Assembly (NCBI RefSeq): GCF_030418305.1
Contig: NZ_JAUHPX010000010.1
Location: 1 to 64,000 of the forward strand
Reading direction: 5' to 3'
Length of the DNA: 64,000 bases
DNA from: Demequina lignilytica
Lineage (GTDB): Bacteria; Actinomycetota; Actinomycetes; Actinomycetales; Demequinaceae
Shown: piece by piece, positions 1 to 7,505 of the stretch
Numbering within the stretch: the stretch's first letter is position 1
Layout of the letters: each line of letters starts with the position of its first letter
The notes under the pieces: model-generated
Seen by the model: the letters and a program-made list of their open reading frames with translations, nothing else
What the model was told of the DNA's origin: nothing
Databases searched by the model: none
Program-made: the position numbers and the translations under genes

Positions 1-56
1 GCCCCCCCCGCCCGCCGGGGGGGGGGCGCCCCCGGCGGGGGGCCCCCCCTCCCGGC
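1..56. other. G/C homopolymer tract at window edge
   Basis: The first 56 bases are almost pure runs of C and G that fold back on each other (a CCGCCGGGG-type arm against CCCCCGGCGGGG). No reading frame or promoter can be read in it. It may be a strong hairpin between genes, or low-quality sequence at an assembly edge. Confidence 0.5.
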
Positions 57-69
57 GTCAGTGCGGCGG

Positions 70-468
70 TCAGCCGAGGTCGAGCACCGTGACCACCCAG
101 CGTCCGGACCAGTCCTCGAGCCGCATGGCGACGGGGTGCGTGCGCTCGCCCACCGCCGCGATCACGCTCACCTCGGCGGCGTCGCGCGACACCCGGCACA
201 CCCGGGCCCTGACGATCCGGGCGTCGGGGGCCCCGCGACGCCCGGCGCGCCGGGACAGGGAGTGCTGCCGCGTGAGCGCGTCCCTGAGCTCCGGGGTGAT
301 CCATCGCAGGAGCGTGTCGATCCCGTCGCCGCCCCGAGCGACCTGGATCGCGGTGAGCGTGACGGTGCAGGCCAGGGGCGAGGGGTCGCCGAGCACGGCG
401 CGGGCGCGCCCGTAGACGTCCCGGCGGACCGGCGACCGCCCGGTCGCGCCGAGCGGCTCGGCGCTCAT
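70..468 (-). CDS. Rv3235 family protein
   Basis: A 132-residue cytosolic protein with no signal peptide or membrane segment. An Arg-rich N-terminal third is followed by a compact domain ending in a beta-rich segment around residues 88-130 (RIVRARVCRV, then WSGRWVVTVLDLG). It resembles the small Rv3235-type proteins of actinobacteria, whose function is unknown; in many genomes they lie beside secA and the LysM gene seen here. The ATG at 468 overlaps the stop of the upstream LysM gene as ATGA, so the two are probably translationally coupled. The family call rests on size, ending and neighbourhood. Confidence 0.65.
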   Translation of the reverse strand: MSAEPLGATGRSPVRRDVYGRARAVLGDPSPLACTVTLTAIQVARGGDGIDTLLRWITPELRDALTRQHSLSRRAGRRGAPDARIVRARVCRVSRDAAEVSVIAAVGERTHPVAMRLEDWSGRWVVTVLDLG

Positions 469-1229
469 CGTCCACCCCCCAGGGTGGGCGGCACCTCGAG
501 CCGCATCCCGACGCTGATCATCCCCGGGTCGTCGCCGATGGCCGCGCGGTTGGCGCGATAGAGGTCGGGCCAGGCCTCCGCGATGCGTGCGTCGCTCGGG
601 CCGTCGCCGAGCAGCGCGGCGGTGATCCGCCACAGCGAGTCGCCGGCGACGACCACGTGCACCTGGGTCGCATCGCCGGTCGAGGTCGAGGTCGAGGTCG
701 AGGTCTGCGTCGGCGGGGGGACGGATGGGCCCGATGGCACGGACGAGGTCGGGGTCGCACCGGGCGACGGCGGCGTCCCCGCGGGTGCCCGCAGCGCCTC
801 CGGAGGTCCGGACCCGAGCGGGGTCGTCCACGCGGACGCCGACGGCGAGGGCGATGGCGCGGTGTGCTCGACCGGCAGCCATCCGACGGGAGGGGTCTCG
901 GTCGACGCGGTGGCGGCGCCCGTCCCGGCCAGAAGCGCGAGCAGGGAGCCCGCCGCGGCGGCTGCGAGGCGGCCGGTCCGCGCGGGGACCGGCCGACCGC
1001 GGCGCAGGGCCCGCCACGCGGAGGCGACGTCGGTCACGAACCGCAGGCCGGCCACCGTGGCGAGCACGCCGATCCCGACCGCGGCCGCGTCGGACGGAGT
1101 CCACCGTGACCAGTCGGTCGTCGAGCCCAGCCGGTACGTCAGCCACCCGGCCGCGGAGGTGAGCACCGGTGCCGCGACCGCGATCGCGAGGGGTGCGGCG
1201 GCCCCGACGCGCGCATCGTTCCTACTCAT
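465..1229 (-). CDS. LysM-domain membrane protein
   Basis: A 254-residue envelope protein. Three hydrophobic segments (about residues 8-28, 48-65 and 88-107) precede a long Pro/Ser/Thr-rich linker and a C-terminal LysM-like domain (about 190-250, with VVVAGDSLWRITAALLG). LysM domains bind peptidoglycan, so the C-terminus probably sits at the wall. Three consecutive ATGs occur at the start (1235, 1232, 1229); the third is chosen because AAAGGGG lies seven bases before it. The linker is encoded partly by a five-fold GAGGTC tandem repeat giving alternating Thr-Ser. It forms an operon with the Rv3235-like gene downstream. Confidence 0.75.
   Translation of the reverse strand: MSRNDARVGAAAPLAIAVAAPVLTSAAGWLTYRLGSTTDWSRWTPSDAAAVGIGVLATVAGLRFVTDVASAWRALRRGRPVPARTGRLAAAAAGSLLALLAGTGAATASTETPPVGWLPVEHTAPSPSPSASAWTTPLGSGPPEALRAPAGTPPSPGATPTSSVPSGPSVPPPTQTSTSTSTSTGDATQVHVVVAGDSLWRITAALLGDGPSDARIAEAWPDLYRANRAAIGDDPGMISVGMRLEVPPTLGGGR
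676..705. repeat. GAGGTC hexanucleotide tandem repeat
   Basis: About five perfect copies of GAGGTC (plus strand) lie inside the LysM gene and encode an alternating Thr-Ser run in the linker. In-frame hexamer arrays can gain or lose units by slippage without breaking the frame. Confidence 0.8.
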
Positions 1230-1329
1230 CATCATGCCCCTTTGATGTTGTTTGATGCTGTTTGATGTCATCTGGTCTACACGACCGCCACGGTGATGTC
1301 GACCGGTGGGCGCAGATGGGGGACGGCGG

Positions 1330-1335
1330 TAGCGT
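1330..1335 (+). promoter_or_regulatory. -10 box TAGCGT, leaderless start
   Basis: TAGCGT ends exactly six bases before the ATG at 1342, so the predicted transcription start is the A of the start codon. No ribosome binding site precedes this ATG. Confidence 0.6.
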
Positions 1336-1341
1336 GGCGCC

Positions 1342-1863
1342 ATGCGATGGGAGCGGCTGTTCGACGACCTGGAGGCGCGGCTCGCGGCCGAGCAGCGTGC
1401 CGAGCTCGCCGCCGAGGTCGCCGAGCGCGTGGTCGCCGAGCGGTCGGCGGTCGCCATGTCCGCGCGGCTCGCCGCCCACCGGGGCGGCGAGCTCGTGCTG
1501 GTCCTCGAGGGCGGGCTGCGGATCCGGGGGACCCTGCGGTCGGTCGCCGCGGACGGGGTGCTGCTCGACATGGATGGCGGCGAGGCACTGATCCCCGAGC
1601 ACGCGATCGTGGTCGCCGAGAGCCTGGCCCGGCGCGTCGCCGCGCGCGGCGTGGTCGAGTCCCGCCTCCGTCTCACCTCGATGCTGCGGTCGCTCGCGGA
1701 GCAGCGCGCGCGGGTGGTGGTCGAGACGGGAGCGGGAACCGCGGCGGGTGCGCTGGTCGGGGTCGGCGCCGACCACGTGGACCTCGAGGGTGACGGACCG
1801 GTGCGCACGGTCGCGCTCGCAGCCGTCAGGATCCTCCGCGCGGCGCCCGAGCGTCCGTTCTAG
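1342..1863 (+). CDS. conserved actinobacterial protein of unknown function
   Basis: A 173-residue soluble protein. The first 50 residues are a charged Ala/Glu/Arg helix. Two short beta-rich segments follow (about 50-75 and 120-160), each shaped like a small barrel repeat (LVLVLEGGLRIRGTLRSV and later VVVETGAGTAAGALVGV). No enzyme motif is recognised. Related genes appear beside the HTH/LysM/SAF cluster in Cellulomonas-like genomes. The start is leaderless. Its TAG stop overlaps the TAG stop of the convergent HTH gene within a single CTAG. Confidence 0.6.
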   Translation: MRWERLFDDLEARLAAEQRAELAAEVAERVVAERSAVAMSARLAAHRGGELVLVLEGGLRIRGTLRSVAADGVLLDMDGGEALIPEHAIVVAESLARRVAARGVVESRLRLTSMLRSLAEQRARVVVETGAGTAAGALVGVGADHVDLEGDGPVRTVALAAVRILRAAPERPF

Positions 1864-2072
1864 CGGGGCTCGCGCTCCTTCACCTGCTCGCGGGCTGCCG
1901 CGTACTGCCGCTCGATGTAGGCCTCGAGCTCGGCACGCTCGACGCGCCAGACCCCGCGTCCCCCGACCTGGATCGCGGGCAGCTCGCCCGATCGCACCAA
2001 CGCGTACGCCTGCGGCGAGGAGATGTTGAGGATCTCCTGCACATCGCTCAGCTTCAGGAAGCGGGGCTCCAT
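1860..2072 (-). CDS. small excisionase/BldC-type HTH protein
   Basis: A 70-residue DNA-binding protein of the winged HTH class shared by excisionases and BldC-like regulators. The recognition region is LKLSDVQEILNISSPQAYAL, followed by VGGRGVWRVERAELEAYIE, which forms the wing and last helix. Such proteins bind DNA without a separate sensor domain. No target can be named. The start is leaderless, with CACAAT six bases before the ATG. It lies tail to tail with the preceding gene, the stops overlapping in CTAG. Confidence 0.75.
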   Translation of the reverse strand: MEPRFLKLSDVQEILNISSPQAYALVRSGELPAIQVGGRGVWRVERAELEAYIERQYAAAREQVKEREPR

Positions 2073-2078
2073 GCCTGC

Positions 2079-2084
2079 ATTGTG
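2079..2084 (-). promoter_or_regulatory. -10 box CACAAT, leaderless start
   Basis: On the minus strand CACAAT is followed by exactly six bases and then the ATG at 2072, so the mRNA is predicted to begin at the start codon. Confidence 0.5.
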
Positions 2085-2180
2085 GCACGGGCGCGAAGGT
2101 CGGCCGCGCTCCCTCCACAGCCCTTTCGTTCAGCTCCGCGACCAGGCATGATGAGGTCATCTGGCGAAGGGGGGCCGCCG

Positions 2181-2786
2181 ATGGACGCTGCGACGCGCCC
2201 GGTGCCCGTGCGGCTGCGCCGCCCGGGATGGAGGGACCCGCGCCTCATCGTGGGTGTGCTGCTGATCGCGATCGCCGTCGCCGGGACGGCGCTGCTGCTG
2301 CGCTCGGCCGACCGGACGGAGCCCGTGTACGCCGCACGCCACGCGCTCGCGCCGGGAGTGGTGCTGGAGCCGGCCGACCTGGTCGTGGTCGACGTGCGCG
2401 TGGGCGACGGCTACGCCGAGCCCGACGCGGTCGAGCCCTGGGGGATGACCGTGACGCGCCCGGTCGGTGCCGGGGAGCTCGTTCCCGTGGCGGCCCTGGC
2501 CGAGCCCGCGGACTTCGACGGCCGCCCGGTCGCGGTGAGCGTGTCGCAGCCTCTCGCCGAGGGCGTCGTCCCCGGGGCGCTGGTGGACGTCTGGCTCACG
2601 CCGGCGGACGGCACCTCGAGCAGGCGGATCGGCGAGGCGCTGCCCGTCTCGGCGGTCGACGAGGACACGGGCGGGTTCGCCGCCGGCGAGGAGACGGTCT
2701 ACGTGGTCGTCCCGTCCGCCGACGTCGGAGCCCTGCTGGACGCGCTCGCCGACGAGGGCGCGATCGCGGTGCTCGGGAGCGGCTGA
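2181..2786 (+). CDS. SAF-domain protein (CpaB/RcpC-like)
   Basis: A 201-residue membrane-anchored protein. One hydrophobic segment (about residues 25-42, after WRDPRLIVGV) precedes a SAF-type domain (about 50-120: the stretch around VYAARHALAPGVVLEPADLVVV is typical of CpaB/RcpC pilus assembly proteins) and a second small beta domain. The ATG at 2181 is chosen because GAAGGGGGG lies six bases upstream; earlier in-frame ATGs lack such a site. The stop overlaps the next start by one base (TGATG), so it is co-translated with the CpaE-like ATPase. The rest of a Tad/Flp apparatus is not visible here. Confidence 0.75.
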   Translation: MDAATRPVPVRLRRPGWRDPRLIVGVLLIAIAVAGTALLLRSADRTEPVYAARHALAPGVVLEPADLVVVDVRVGDGYAEPDAVEPWGMTVTRPVGAGELVPVAALAEPADFDGRPVAVSVSQPLAEGVVPGALVDVWLTPADGTSSRRIGEALPVSAVDEDTGGFAAGEETVYVVVPSADVGALLDALADEGAIAVLGSG

Positions 2787-3964
2787 TGGGGACTCTGGGG
2801 GTGATCGTCGCGGTCACCGGTGCGCGCGAGATCGAGGTGGTCGAGGCGCTCGATGCCGACCCCGGCCTGACGGTGGTGCGCCGATGCGCCGACCTCGCGG
2901 AGGCGGTCGCGGTCGCGCGCGCCGGCCTCGGCGACGTCCTGGTGGTCTCGCCGCAGCCGAGGCTCGACCGGGACGCGCTGCGGGCCGTCGCGGACGCAGG
3001 CGTGGGCGCGGTGGGGGTGGCCGCCGGGCCCGACGACCTGGCGACGCTGGCCGGGCTCGGGGTGCCGGTGGCCGGCACGGACCTGGTCGAGGCGGTGCGG
3101 GTCGCCGCGATCGGCGCCCGGCAGCCGGTGCAGGAGGAGCCGGCGCGGGCGGAGGTCCCGGCCGGCGCCGCGGGCGCCGGGGTCGTGATCACGGTCGGCG
3201 GCACCGGTGGCGCGCCGGGACGGACCACGGTCGCGGTCAACGTCGCGGCCGAGCTCGCGGCAGGCGGCCACGAGGTCCTGCTCGTCGACCTCGACACGGT
3301 CGGCGCCGCCGTCGCGACGGTGCTCGGGGTCCAGGACGAGTCGGCGGGGATCGCCGCGCTGGCGCACGGCTCGGTCCGCGGCTCCGACCCGTCGTCGCTG
3401 CTCGAGAGGCATGCGCTCGCCGTCGGCCCGCGGCTGCGGGTCGTCACCGGCCTGGCGCATGCGTCGCGCTGGGCGGAGCTCTCCGACGCCGCCCTGGAGC
3501 CGCTGTGGCCGGTGCTGAGGGCCTCCGCCGACGTCGTGGTCCTCGACACGGCGGCCCGCGTCGGAGGCGAGCGGGACACGGCCGCCGCGGGCGCGGTGCT
3601 CGCGGCCGACGCGGTCGTGATGGTCGGGTCCGCGGAGCCGCCGCAGCTCGCCAGGCTCGTGGCCGCGGTGCCCGACCTGGCTGCGGGAGCCGCGGTCGTC
3701 GTGAACCGGGTGCGGGCGTCGGTGGCCGGGCCGAACCCCGCGGACGCCATCGCCTCGGTGATGGCGCGGCACACCTCGCTCGACGAGCTCTGGCCGCTGC
3801 CGTGGGACGGTCCCGCGTGCGACGACGCGCTGCGCGACGCCCGCACGCTCGCGCAGGCCGCTCCCCGATCTCCGTTGCGGCGGTCGATCGAGTCGCTCGC
3901 CCACGCGGTCCTCGCCGACGCGCGCGCCGCCTCGCGGCCCGGGGCGGTCCCGGTGCCAGACTGA
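2786..3964 (+). CDS. CpaE/MinD-like P-loop protein with altered Walker A
   Basis: A 392-residue cytosolic protein. Residues 1-110 resemble a receiver-like domain; residues 130-390 form a MinD/ParA-type fold, with the nucleotide loop at GGTGGAPGRTT followed by VAVNVAAELA and VLLVDLDTVG. The lysine that normally precedes the Thr of the deviant Walker A motif is Arg here, so ATP hydrolysis may be weak or absent, as in some TadZ/CpaE proteins. It is co-transcribed with the SAF-domain gene. In related clusters such proteins are annotated as CpaE-like or septum-site proteins; the actual role is unknown. Confidence 0.75.
   Translation: MGTLGVIVAVTGAREIEVVEALDADPGLTVVRRCADLAEAVAVARAGLGDVLVVSPQPRLDRDALRAVADAGVGAVGVAAGPDDLATLAGLGVPVAGTDLVEAVRVAAIGARQPVQEEPARAEVPAGAAGAGVVITVGGTGGAPGRTTVAVNVAAELAAGGHEVLLVDLDTVGAAVATVLGVQDESAGIAALAHGSVRGSDPSSLLERHALAVGPRLRVVTGLAHASRWAELSDAALEPLWPVLRASADVVVLDTAARVGGERDTAAAGAVLAADAVVMVGSAEPPQLARLVAAVPDLAAGAAVVVNRVRASVAGPNPADAIASVMARHTSLDELWPLPWDGPACDDALRDARTLAQAAPRSPLRRSIESLAHAVLADARAASRPGAVPVPD
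3957..3962 (+). promoter_or_regulatory. -10 box CAGACT, leaderless start
   Basis: CAGACT overlaps the stop codon of the CpaE-like gene and ends exactly six bases before the ATG at 3969, giving a predicted leaderless mRNA. Confidence 0.45.
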
Positions 3965-3968
3965 GGCC

Positions 3969-4403
3969 ATGCGCGTGTACATCCCCGCCCGTCCCGACCA
4001 GATCCCCACGATCACGTCCGGGATGTGGGAGCCGCCGCTGGGCTTCGCGGTCACCGGGCCGCTGCTGGACCTGATCGACAGCGACGACGACGACGAGCTC
4101 GCCGAGGTGGTGCTCGACGTCGCCGCGTGGGCCTCGCTCGAGGACCTCGGCGCGCCGCTCCGCCTCGTGATCGTCGCCGAGGTGTCGCGCTCGGAGTCGG
4201 AGGCCGCGCCCGACGTGAGCCCGGCGGCGGTCCGCCTCACCGGTCGCATCCCGACGTCCGCCATCGCCTGCGCGTTCATGGACGAGGCCGAGGCGGGCGA
4301 CGATGCGGCGGGTGCCGCCGCGGGCGACGAGGACGCCGCGGACAGGCTCGCCGAGCGCGACCTGCTCTGGTACGACGCGTCCGAGATCGCCCACCTGGGC
4401 TGA
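3969..4403 (+). CDS. DUF6912-like protein
   Basis: A 144-residue acidic protein starting MRVYIPARPDQIP, which matches the N-terminus of small actinobacterial proteins grouped as DUF6912. It has no signal peptide or membrane segment. The middle is rich in Asp, Glu and Ala, including an Ala/Asp stretch near residues 105-125 that looks disordered. The end, LLWYDASEIAHLG, is family-like. Function is unknown. It has its own leaderless promoter and sits tail to tail with hisN. Confidence 0.6.
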   Translation: MRVYIPARPDQIPTITSGMWEPPLGFAVTGPLLDLIDSDDDDELAEVVLDVAAWASLEDLGAPLRLVIVAEVSRSESEAAPDVSPAAVRLTGRIPTSAIACAFMDEAEAGDDAAGAAAGDEDAADRLAERDLLWYDASEIAHLG

Positions 4404-4414
4404 CACGACGCGGG

Positions 4415-5200
4415 TCAGGCGAGGCGGCGCATCACCTCGTCGTGCAGCAGGCCGTTGGTGACCAGCGCGTTGCCGCCGTGAGGTCCGGGCGTGCCGTCGA
4501 CGCCGGTGAACCGGCCTCCGGCCTCCTCGACGATCGCGACGAGCGCCGCCATGTCGTAGAGCGCGAGCTCGGGCTCGGTGGCGATGTCGACCGCGCCCTC
4601 CGCGACCATCATGTAGCTCCAGAAGTCCCCGTACGCGCGGGTGCGCCACACGCTGTCTATCAGCCCGAGGAACTGGTCGAGCCGCCCGAACTCCCGCCAT
4701 TCCGCCAGGTCCGAGTAGGACAGCGAGGCCTGATCGAGCGACGCGACATCCGACACGGTGATCCGTCGCGCCGTCGCCTCCGACGCCCCGAGCCACGCGC
4801 CCTGGCCACGGGCCGCGAACCAGCGCCGCCCGAGGGCGGGCGCGGAGACCACGCCGACCGCGGCATCGTCCCCGTCCAGGAGGGCGATGAGCGTCGCCCA
4901 GACGGGGACGTCGCGGATGAAGTTCTTGGTGCCGTCGATGGGGTCGACCACCCACCGGCGGGCGCCGGTCCCGGTGGTGCCGTACTCCTCGCCCACGAAC
5001 GCGTCGTCGGGACGATGCTGGGCGATCAGGTCGCGCGCGGTGCGCTCCGCCGCCCGGTCGACGGCGGTGACCGGGGTGTCGTCGGGCTTGGTCTCGACGG
5101 TGAGCTCGCCGGTCGCGAAGTTCGGCAGGGTCACCGCGTCCACCGCGTCGGCGAGGGCGAGGGCGAGCAGCAGGTCGTCGGCGTACGGTCCCGGGGTCAT
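4415..5200 (-). CDS. hisN: histidinol-phosphatase, inositol monophosphatase family
   Basis: A 261-residue Mg-dependent phosphatase of the inositol monophosphatase fold, most likely dephosphorylating histidinol phosphate in histidine synthesis. Metal-binding motifs are present: GEEYG (about residue 70), WVVDPIDGTKNF (about 85-96) and, near the C-terminus, YDMAALVAIVEEAGG. The stretch GDFWSYMMVAEGAVDIA is typical of the HisN subgroup. Actinobacteria often carry aroA, rsgA and hisN together, as here. The start is leaderless (TAGCCT six bases before ATG). Inositol monophosphatase activity cannot be excluded. Confidence 0.85.
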   Translation of the reverse strand: MTPGPYADDLLLALALADAVDAVTLPNFATGELTVETKPDDTPVTAVDRAAERTARDLIAQHRPDDAFVGEEYGTTGTGARRWVVDPIDGTKNFIRDVPVWATLIALLDGDDAAVGVVSAPALGRRWFAARGQGAWLGASEATARRITVSDVASLDQASLSYSDLAEWREFGRLDQFLGLIDSVWRTRAYGDFWSYMMVAEGAVDIATEPELALYDMAALVAIVEEAGGRFTGVDGTPGPHGGNALVTNGLLHDEVMRRLA

Positions 5201-5206
5201 GCGCCC

Positions 5207-5212
5207 AGGCTA
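5207..5212 (-). promoter_or_regulatory. -10 box TAGCCT, leaderless hisN
   Basis: On the minus strand TAGCCT is followed by exactly six bases and then the ATG of hisN at 5200. Confidence 0.6.
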
Positions 5213-5258
5213 GTGCGCCGGGGTCCGACAGCCGCCCCGCACCCTGAGCGCACCCCCA

Positions 5259-5360
5259 CCGGACAGTCCGCACGGAGTCGGTTCCGGGTCGGCGGCGTGT
5301 CGCACCCGATCGGGCCATGGGACCCGGCGTGTCGCGACGGATTCCGTGCGCGCTGTCCGG
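5259..5360. repeat. 102-bp inverted-repeat element between rsgA and hisN
   Basis: Arms at 5259-5279 and 5340-5360 are inverted copies with 18 of 21 positions matching; each arm contains CCGGACAG and CGCACGGA. Inside, CCGGGTC (about 5284) can pair with GACCCGG (about 5330), so the whole unit can fold into one long stem. It lies just after the rsgA stop and before the hisN promoter. It could be a large terminator without a U tract, a dispersed palindromic element, or both. Confidence 0.6.
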
Positions 5361-5388
5361 GGAGAGGAGGGGGAAGGGAAGGGGGGCG

Positions 5389-6411
5389 TCAGTACGTCTC
5401 GCCGGCGGCGCGGGAGGCGAGCAGGCGGCGGATCGAGTCGACGCGCGCCCGCCGTGCCGGGTCGTCGCCGGCCCAGGCGTCGAGCTCGCAGCCCAGCTCC
5501 GCGCTCTCGTGGGTGCAGCCGCGGGGGCACCGCTCGTCGGTCGCCTCGGAGACGTCCGGGAAGGCGTGGATGAACCGCTCCGGGTCGACATGCGCGAGCC
5601 CGAAGGAGCGCACGCCGGGGGTGTCGACGATCCACCCGCCCGTCGGAACCTCGTATCGGATCGCGGACGTCGATGTGTGGCGCCCGCGGCCCGTGACGTC
5701 GTTCACCACGCCCACGGCGCGCCCCGCGTCCGGCACGAGCGCGTTGACCAGCGTCGACTTGCCCACGCCGGAGTAGCCGACCAGGACGGTGGTGAGGCCG
5801 TGGAGCTCCTCGCGGAATCGCACGAAGCCAGGATCCGCCTCCGGGCCGCCGTCGCGCTTCACCGAGGTCTCGATCACGGTGACGCCCAGCGGCTCGTAGG
5901 CCGCACGCAGCTCGTCCGCGCTCGCGAGGTCGGCCTTCGTCAGCACCAGCAGCGCCGTCATGCCGGCGTCGAAGGCGGCGACCAGGCAGCGGTCGACCAT
6001 GCGCGCGTTGGGCTCGGGGTCGGCCAGCGCCGTGACGATCGCGAGCTGGTCCGCGTTGGCGACGATCACCCGCTCGGTCGGGTCCGTGTCGTCCGCGGTA
6101 CGGCTGAGCGAGCTGCGCCGCTCGAGCCGCCTGACCACGCGGGCGAGCGTGTCGGGCTCGCCGGTGACGTCGCCGACCACCTTGACCCGGTCGCCGATCA
6201 CCAGGCCGCGGCGCCCGAGCTCGCGCGCCTTGACGGCCATCACCACCTCGCCGTCGTGGACCTGGACCGTGTAGCGCCCACGGTCGACCGCGATCACCGT
6301 GCCGTCGACAGCCTCCTCGTGAGCCGGGCGGATCTTGGTCCGCGGCCGGGACCCGCGCCTGCTGGGGCGCACGCGCGCGTCGGACTCGTCGTAGCGGCTC
6401 CAGTCGCTCAC
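5389..6411 (-). CDS. rsgA: ribosome small subunit GTPase RsgA
   Basis: A 340-residue GTPase that acts late in maturation of the 30S ribosomal subunit. An OB-fold (about residues 35-95) is followed by a circularly permuted GTPase domain: the G4 motif TKAD (about 160) comes before the G1 loop GYSGVGKST (about 215) and G3 DTPG (about 262). The C-terminal zinc knuckle is visible as CPRGCTH and a later Cys. The start is GTG at 6411. It overlaps by GTGA with an eight-codon leaderless upstream frame (6408-6434), which probably carries ribosomes into rsgA; no strong ribosome binding site stands alone before the GTG. Confidence 0.93.
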   Translation of the reverse strand: MSDWSRYDESDARVRPSRRGSRPRTKIRPAHEEAVDGTVIAVDRGRYTVQVHDGEVVMAVKARELGRRGLVIGDRVKVVGDVTGEPDTLARVVRRLERRSSLSRTADDTDPTERVIVANADQLAIVTALADPEPNARMVDRCLVAAFDAGMTALLVLTKADLASADELRAAYEPLGVTVIETSVKRDGGPEADPGFVRFREELHGLTTVLVGYSGVGKSTLVNALVPDAGRAVGVVNDVTGRGRHTSTSAIRYEVPTGGWIVDTPGVRSFGLAHVDPERFIHAFPDVSEATDERCPRGCTHESAELGCELDAWAGDDPARRARVDSIRRLLASRAAGETY

Positions 6412-6434
6412 AGGATGTCCGGGGTCCGAGGCAT
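6408..6434 (-). CDS. leaderless upstream mini-ORF of rsgA
   Basis: An eight-codon frame (MPRTPDIL, stop). Its ATG sits exactly at the predicted transcription start: TACCCT ends six bases before it. Its TGA overlaps the GTG start of rsgA as GTGA. The arrangement suggests translation starts leaderless on the mini-frame and couples into rsgA by termination-reinitiation. It may also serve as an attenuation leader. There is no direct evidence of translation. Confidence 0.5.
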   Translation of the reverse strand: MPRTPDIL

Positions 6435-6440
6435 GCCACC

Positions 6441-6446
6441 AGGGTA
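6441..6446 (-). promoter_or_regulatory. -10 box TACCCT before rsgA upstream frame
   Basis: Minus-strand TACCCT with exactly six bases to the ATG at 6434. Confidence 0.55.
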
Positions 6447-6515
6447 CCGATGCGGCGCGGGCGGGCGGGCGGCCGGCGACGGTCCTACGCTCGGAGGAGA
6501 CGGAGGGAGCGTGTC

Positions 6516-7499
6516 ATGGGCGACAGGCTGAGGGTCGGGGTGGTGGGCACGGGCGCCTGGGCGGCGCAGCACGCGCGGATCTTCTCCCGCCGCCGCGACA
6601 CCGACCTGGTCGGGATCGTGGGCCGCGATCCCGACCGCACCGCGGCGCGGGCGGAGGCCTTCGACACCGTGCCGTTCACCGACGTCGACGCGATGCTCGA
6701 CGAGGCGCGACCGGACCTGGTCACGGTGTGCCTGCCCAACGAGGCGCACTTCGCGCCCACGCTGCACCTGCTGGGCCGCGGCGTGCCGCTGCTGGTGGAG
6801 AAGCCGCTGGTGTTCTCTATGGAGGAGGCGGACGCCCTGCTCGCCGAGGCGGACGCGCGCGGGCTGTTCTTCGCGATCAACCTCAATCACCGGTACGCGG
6901 AGCCGGTCGCACGGGCGAAGGCGGCCATCGACGCGGGCGAGCTGGGCGAGGTGGTCTTCGCGACCTGGCGCTTCGGCGGGGAGGCGAACATCGGGACCAG
7001 CCCTCACGCCAACCTCATCGAGACGCAGGTGCACGGGATCGACATGCTCGAGCACCTGTGCGGCCCGATCCGCTCGGTCGCGGCGCAGATGACCGACATG
7101 ACGCTGCCGGGCACGTTCACCACGCTCGCGGTCGCGCTGAGATTCGCGAGCGGCGCCGTGGGCTCGCTGGTCGGCACCTACGACTCCTCGTACGCCTACC
7201 CCGCCACCCATCTGGTGGAGGTCAACGGGACGCGCGGCCGGCTCCTGATCGAGGACACCGTCAAGCGGCTGACCGTGTCGCGCGCCGGGGAGGCGACGAG
7301 GAGCGTGTGGGAGGCGGGCTACTTCGACGACGAGGCGCGCACGTTCGAATACACGTTCGACCGCCACGTCGCCGCGGTGCTGGCGGCCTTCCGCGCGGGT
7401 GAGGCGCCGCCGGTGCACGCGCGCGCGGGTCGCCGCGCGCTCGAGGTGGCGCACGCGATCATCCGCTCCCACGAGACGGGCGCGCGGGTCGAGGTGTGA
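6516..7499 (+). CDS. Gfo/Idh/MocA family oxidoreductase
   Basis: A 327-residue NAD(P)-dependent sugar-type dehydrogenase. The N-terminal Rossmann fold begins VGVVGTGAWAAQHARIF; the cofactor-proximal EKP motif follows at about residue 97 (LLVEKPLVFS). The C-terminal alpha/beta domain carries conserved His residues around THLVEVNG. The substrate cannot be predicted. It lies alone on the plus strand between rsgA and aroA, breaking a block that is often continuous in related genomes, so it may be an insertion. The ATG at 6516 has a GGAGGGA ribosome binding site and a TACGCT -10 box near 6486. Confidence 0.85.
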   Translation: MGDRLRVGVVGTGAWAAQHARIFSRRRDTDLVGIVGRDPDRTAARAEAFDTVPFTDVDAMLDEARPDLVTVCLPNEAHFAPTLHLLGRGVPLLVEKPLVFSMEEADALLAEADARGLFFAINLNHRYAEPVARAKAAIDAGELGEVVFATWRFGGEANIGTSPHANLIETQVHGIDMLEHLCGPIRSVAAQMTDMTLPGTFTTLAVALRFASGAVGSLVGTYDSSYAYPATHLVEVNGTRGRLLIEDTVKRLTVSRAGEATRSVWEAGYFDDEARTFEYTFDRHVAAVLAAFRAGEAPPVHARAGRRALEVAHAIIRSHETGARVEV

Positions 7500-7505
7500 C
7501 GCGGG

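Noticed and set aside
676..705. Possible CRISPR-like repeat
   Set aside because: Simple 6-bp tandem repeat with no spacers and within a coding region.
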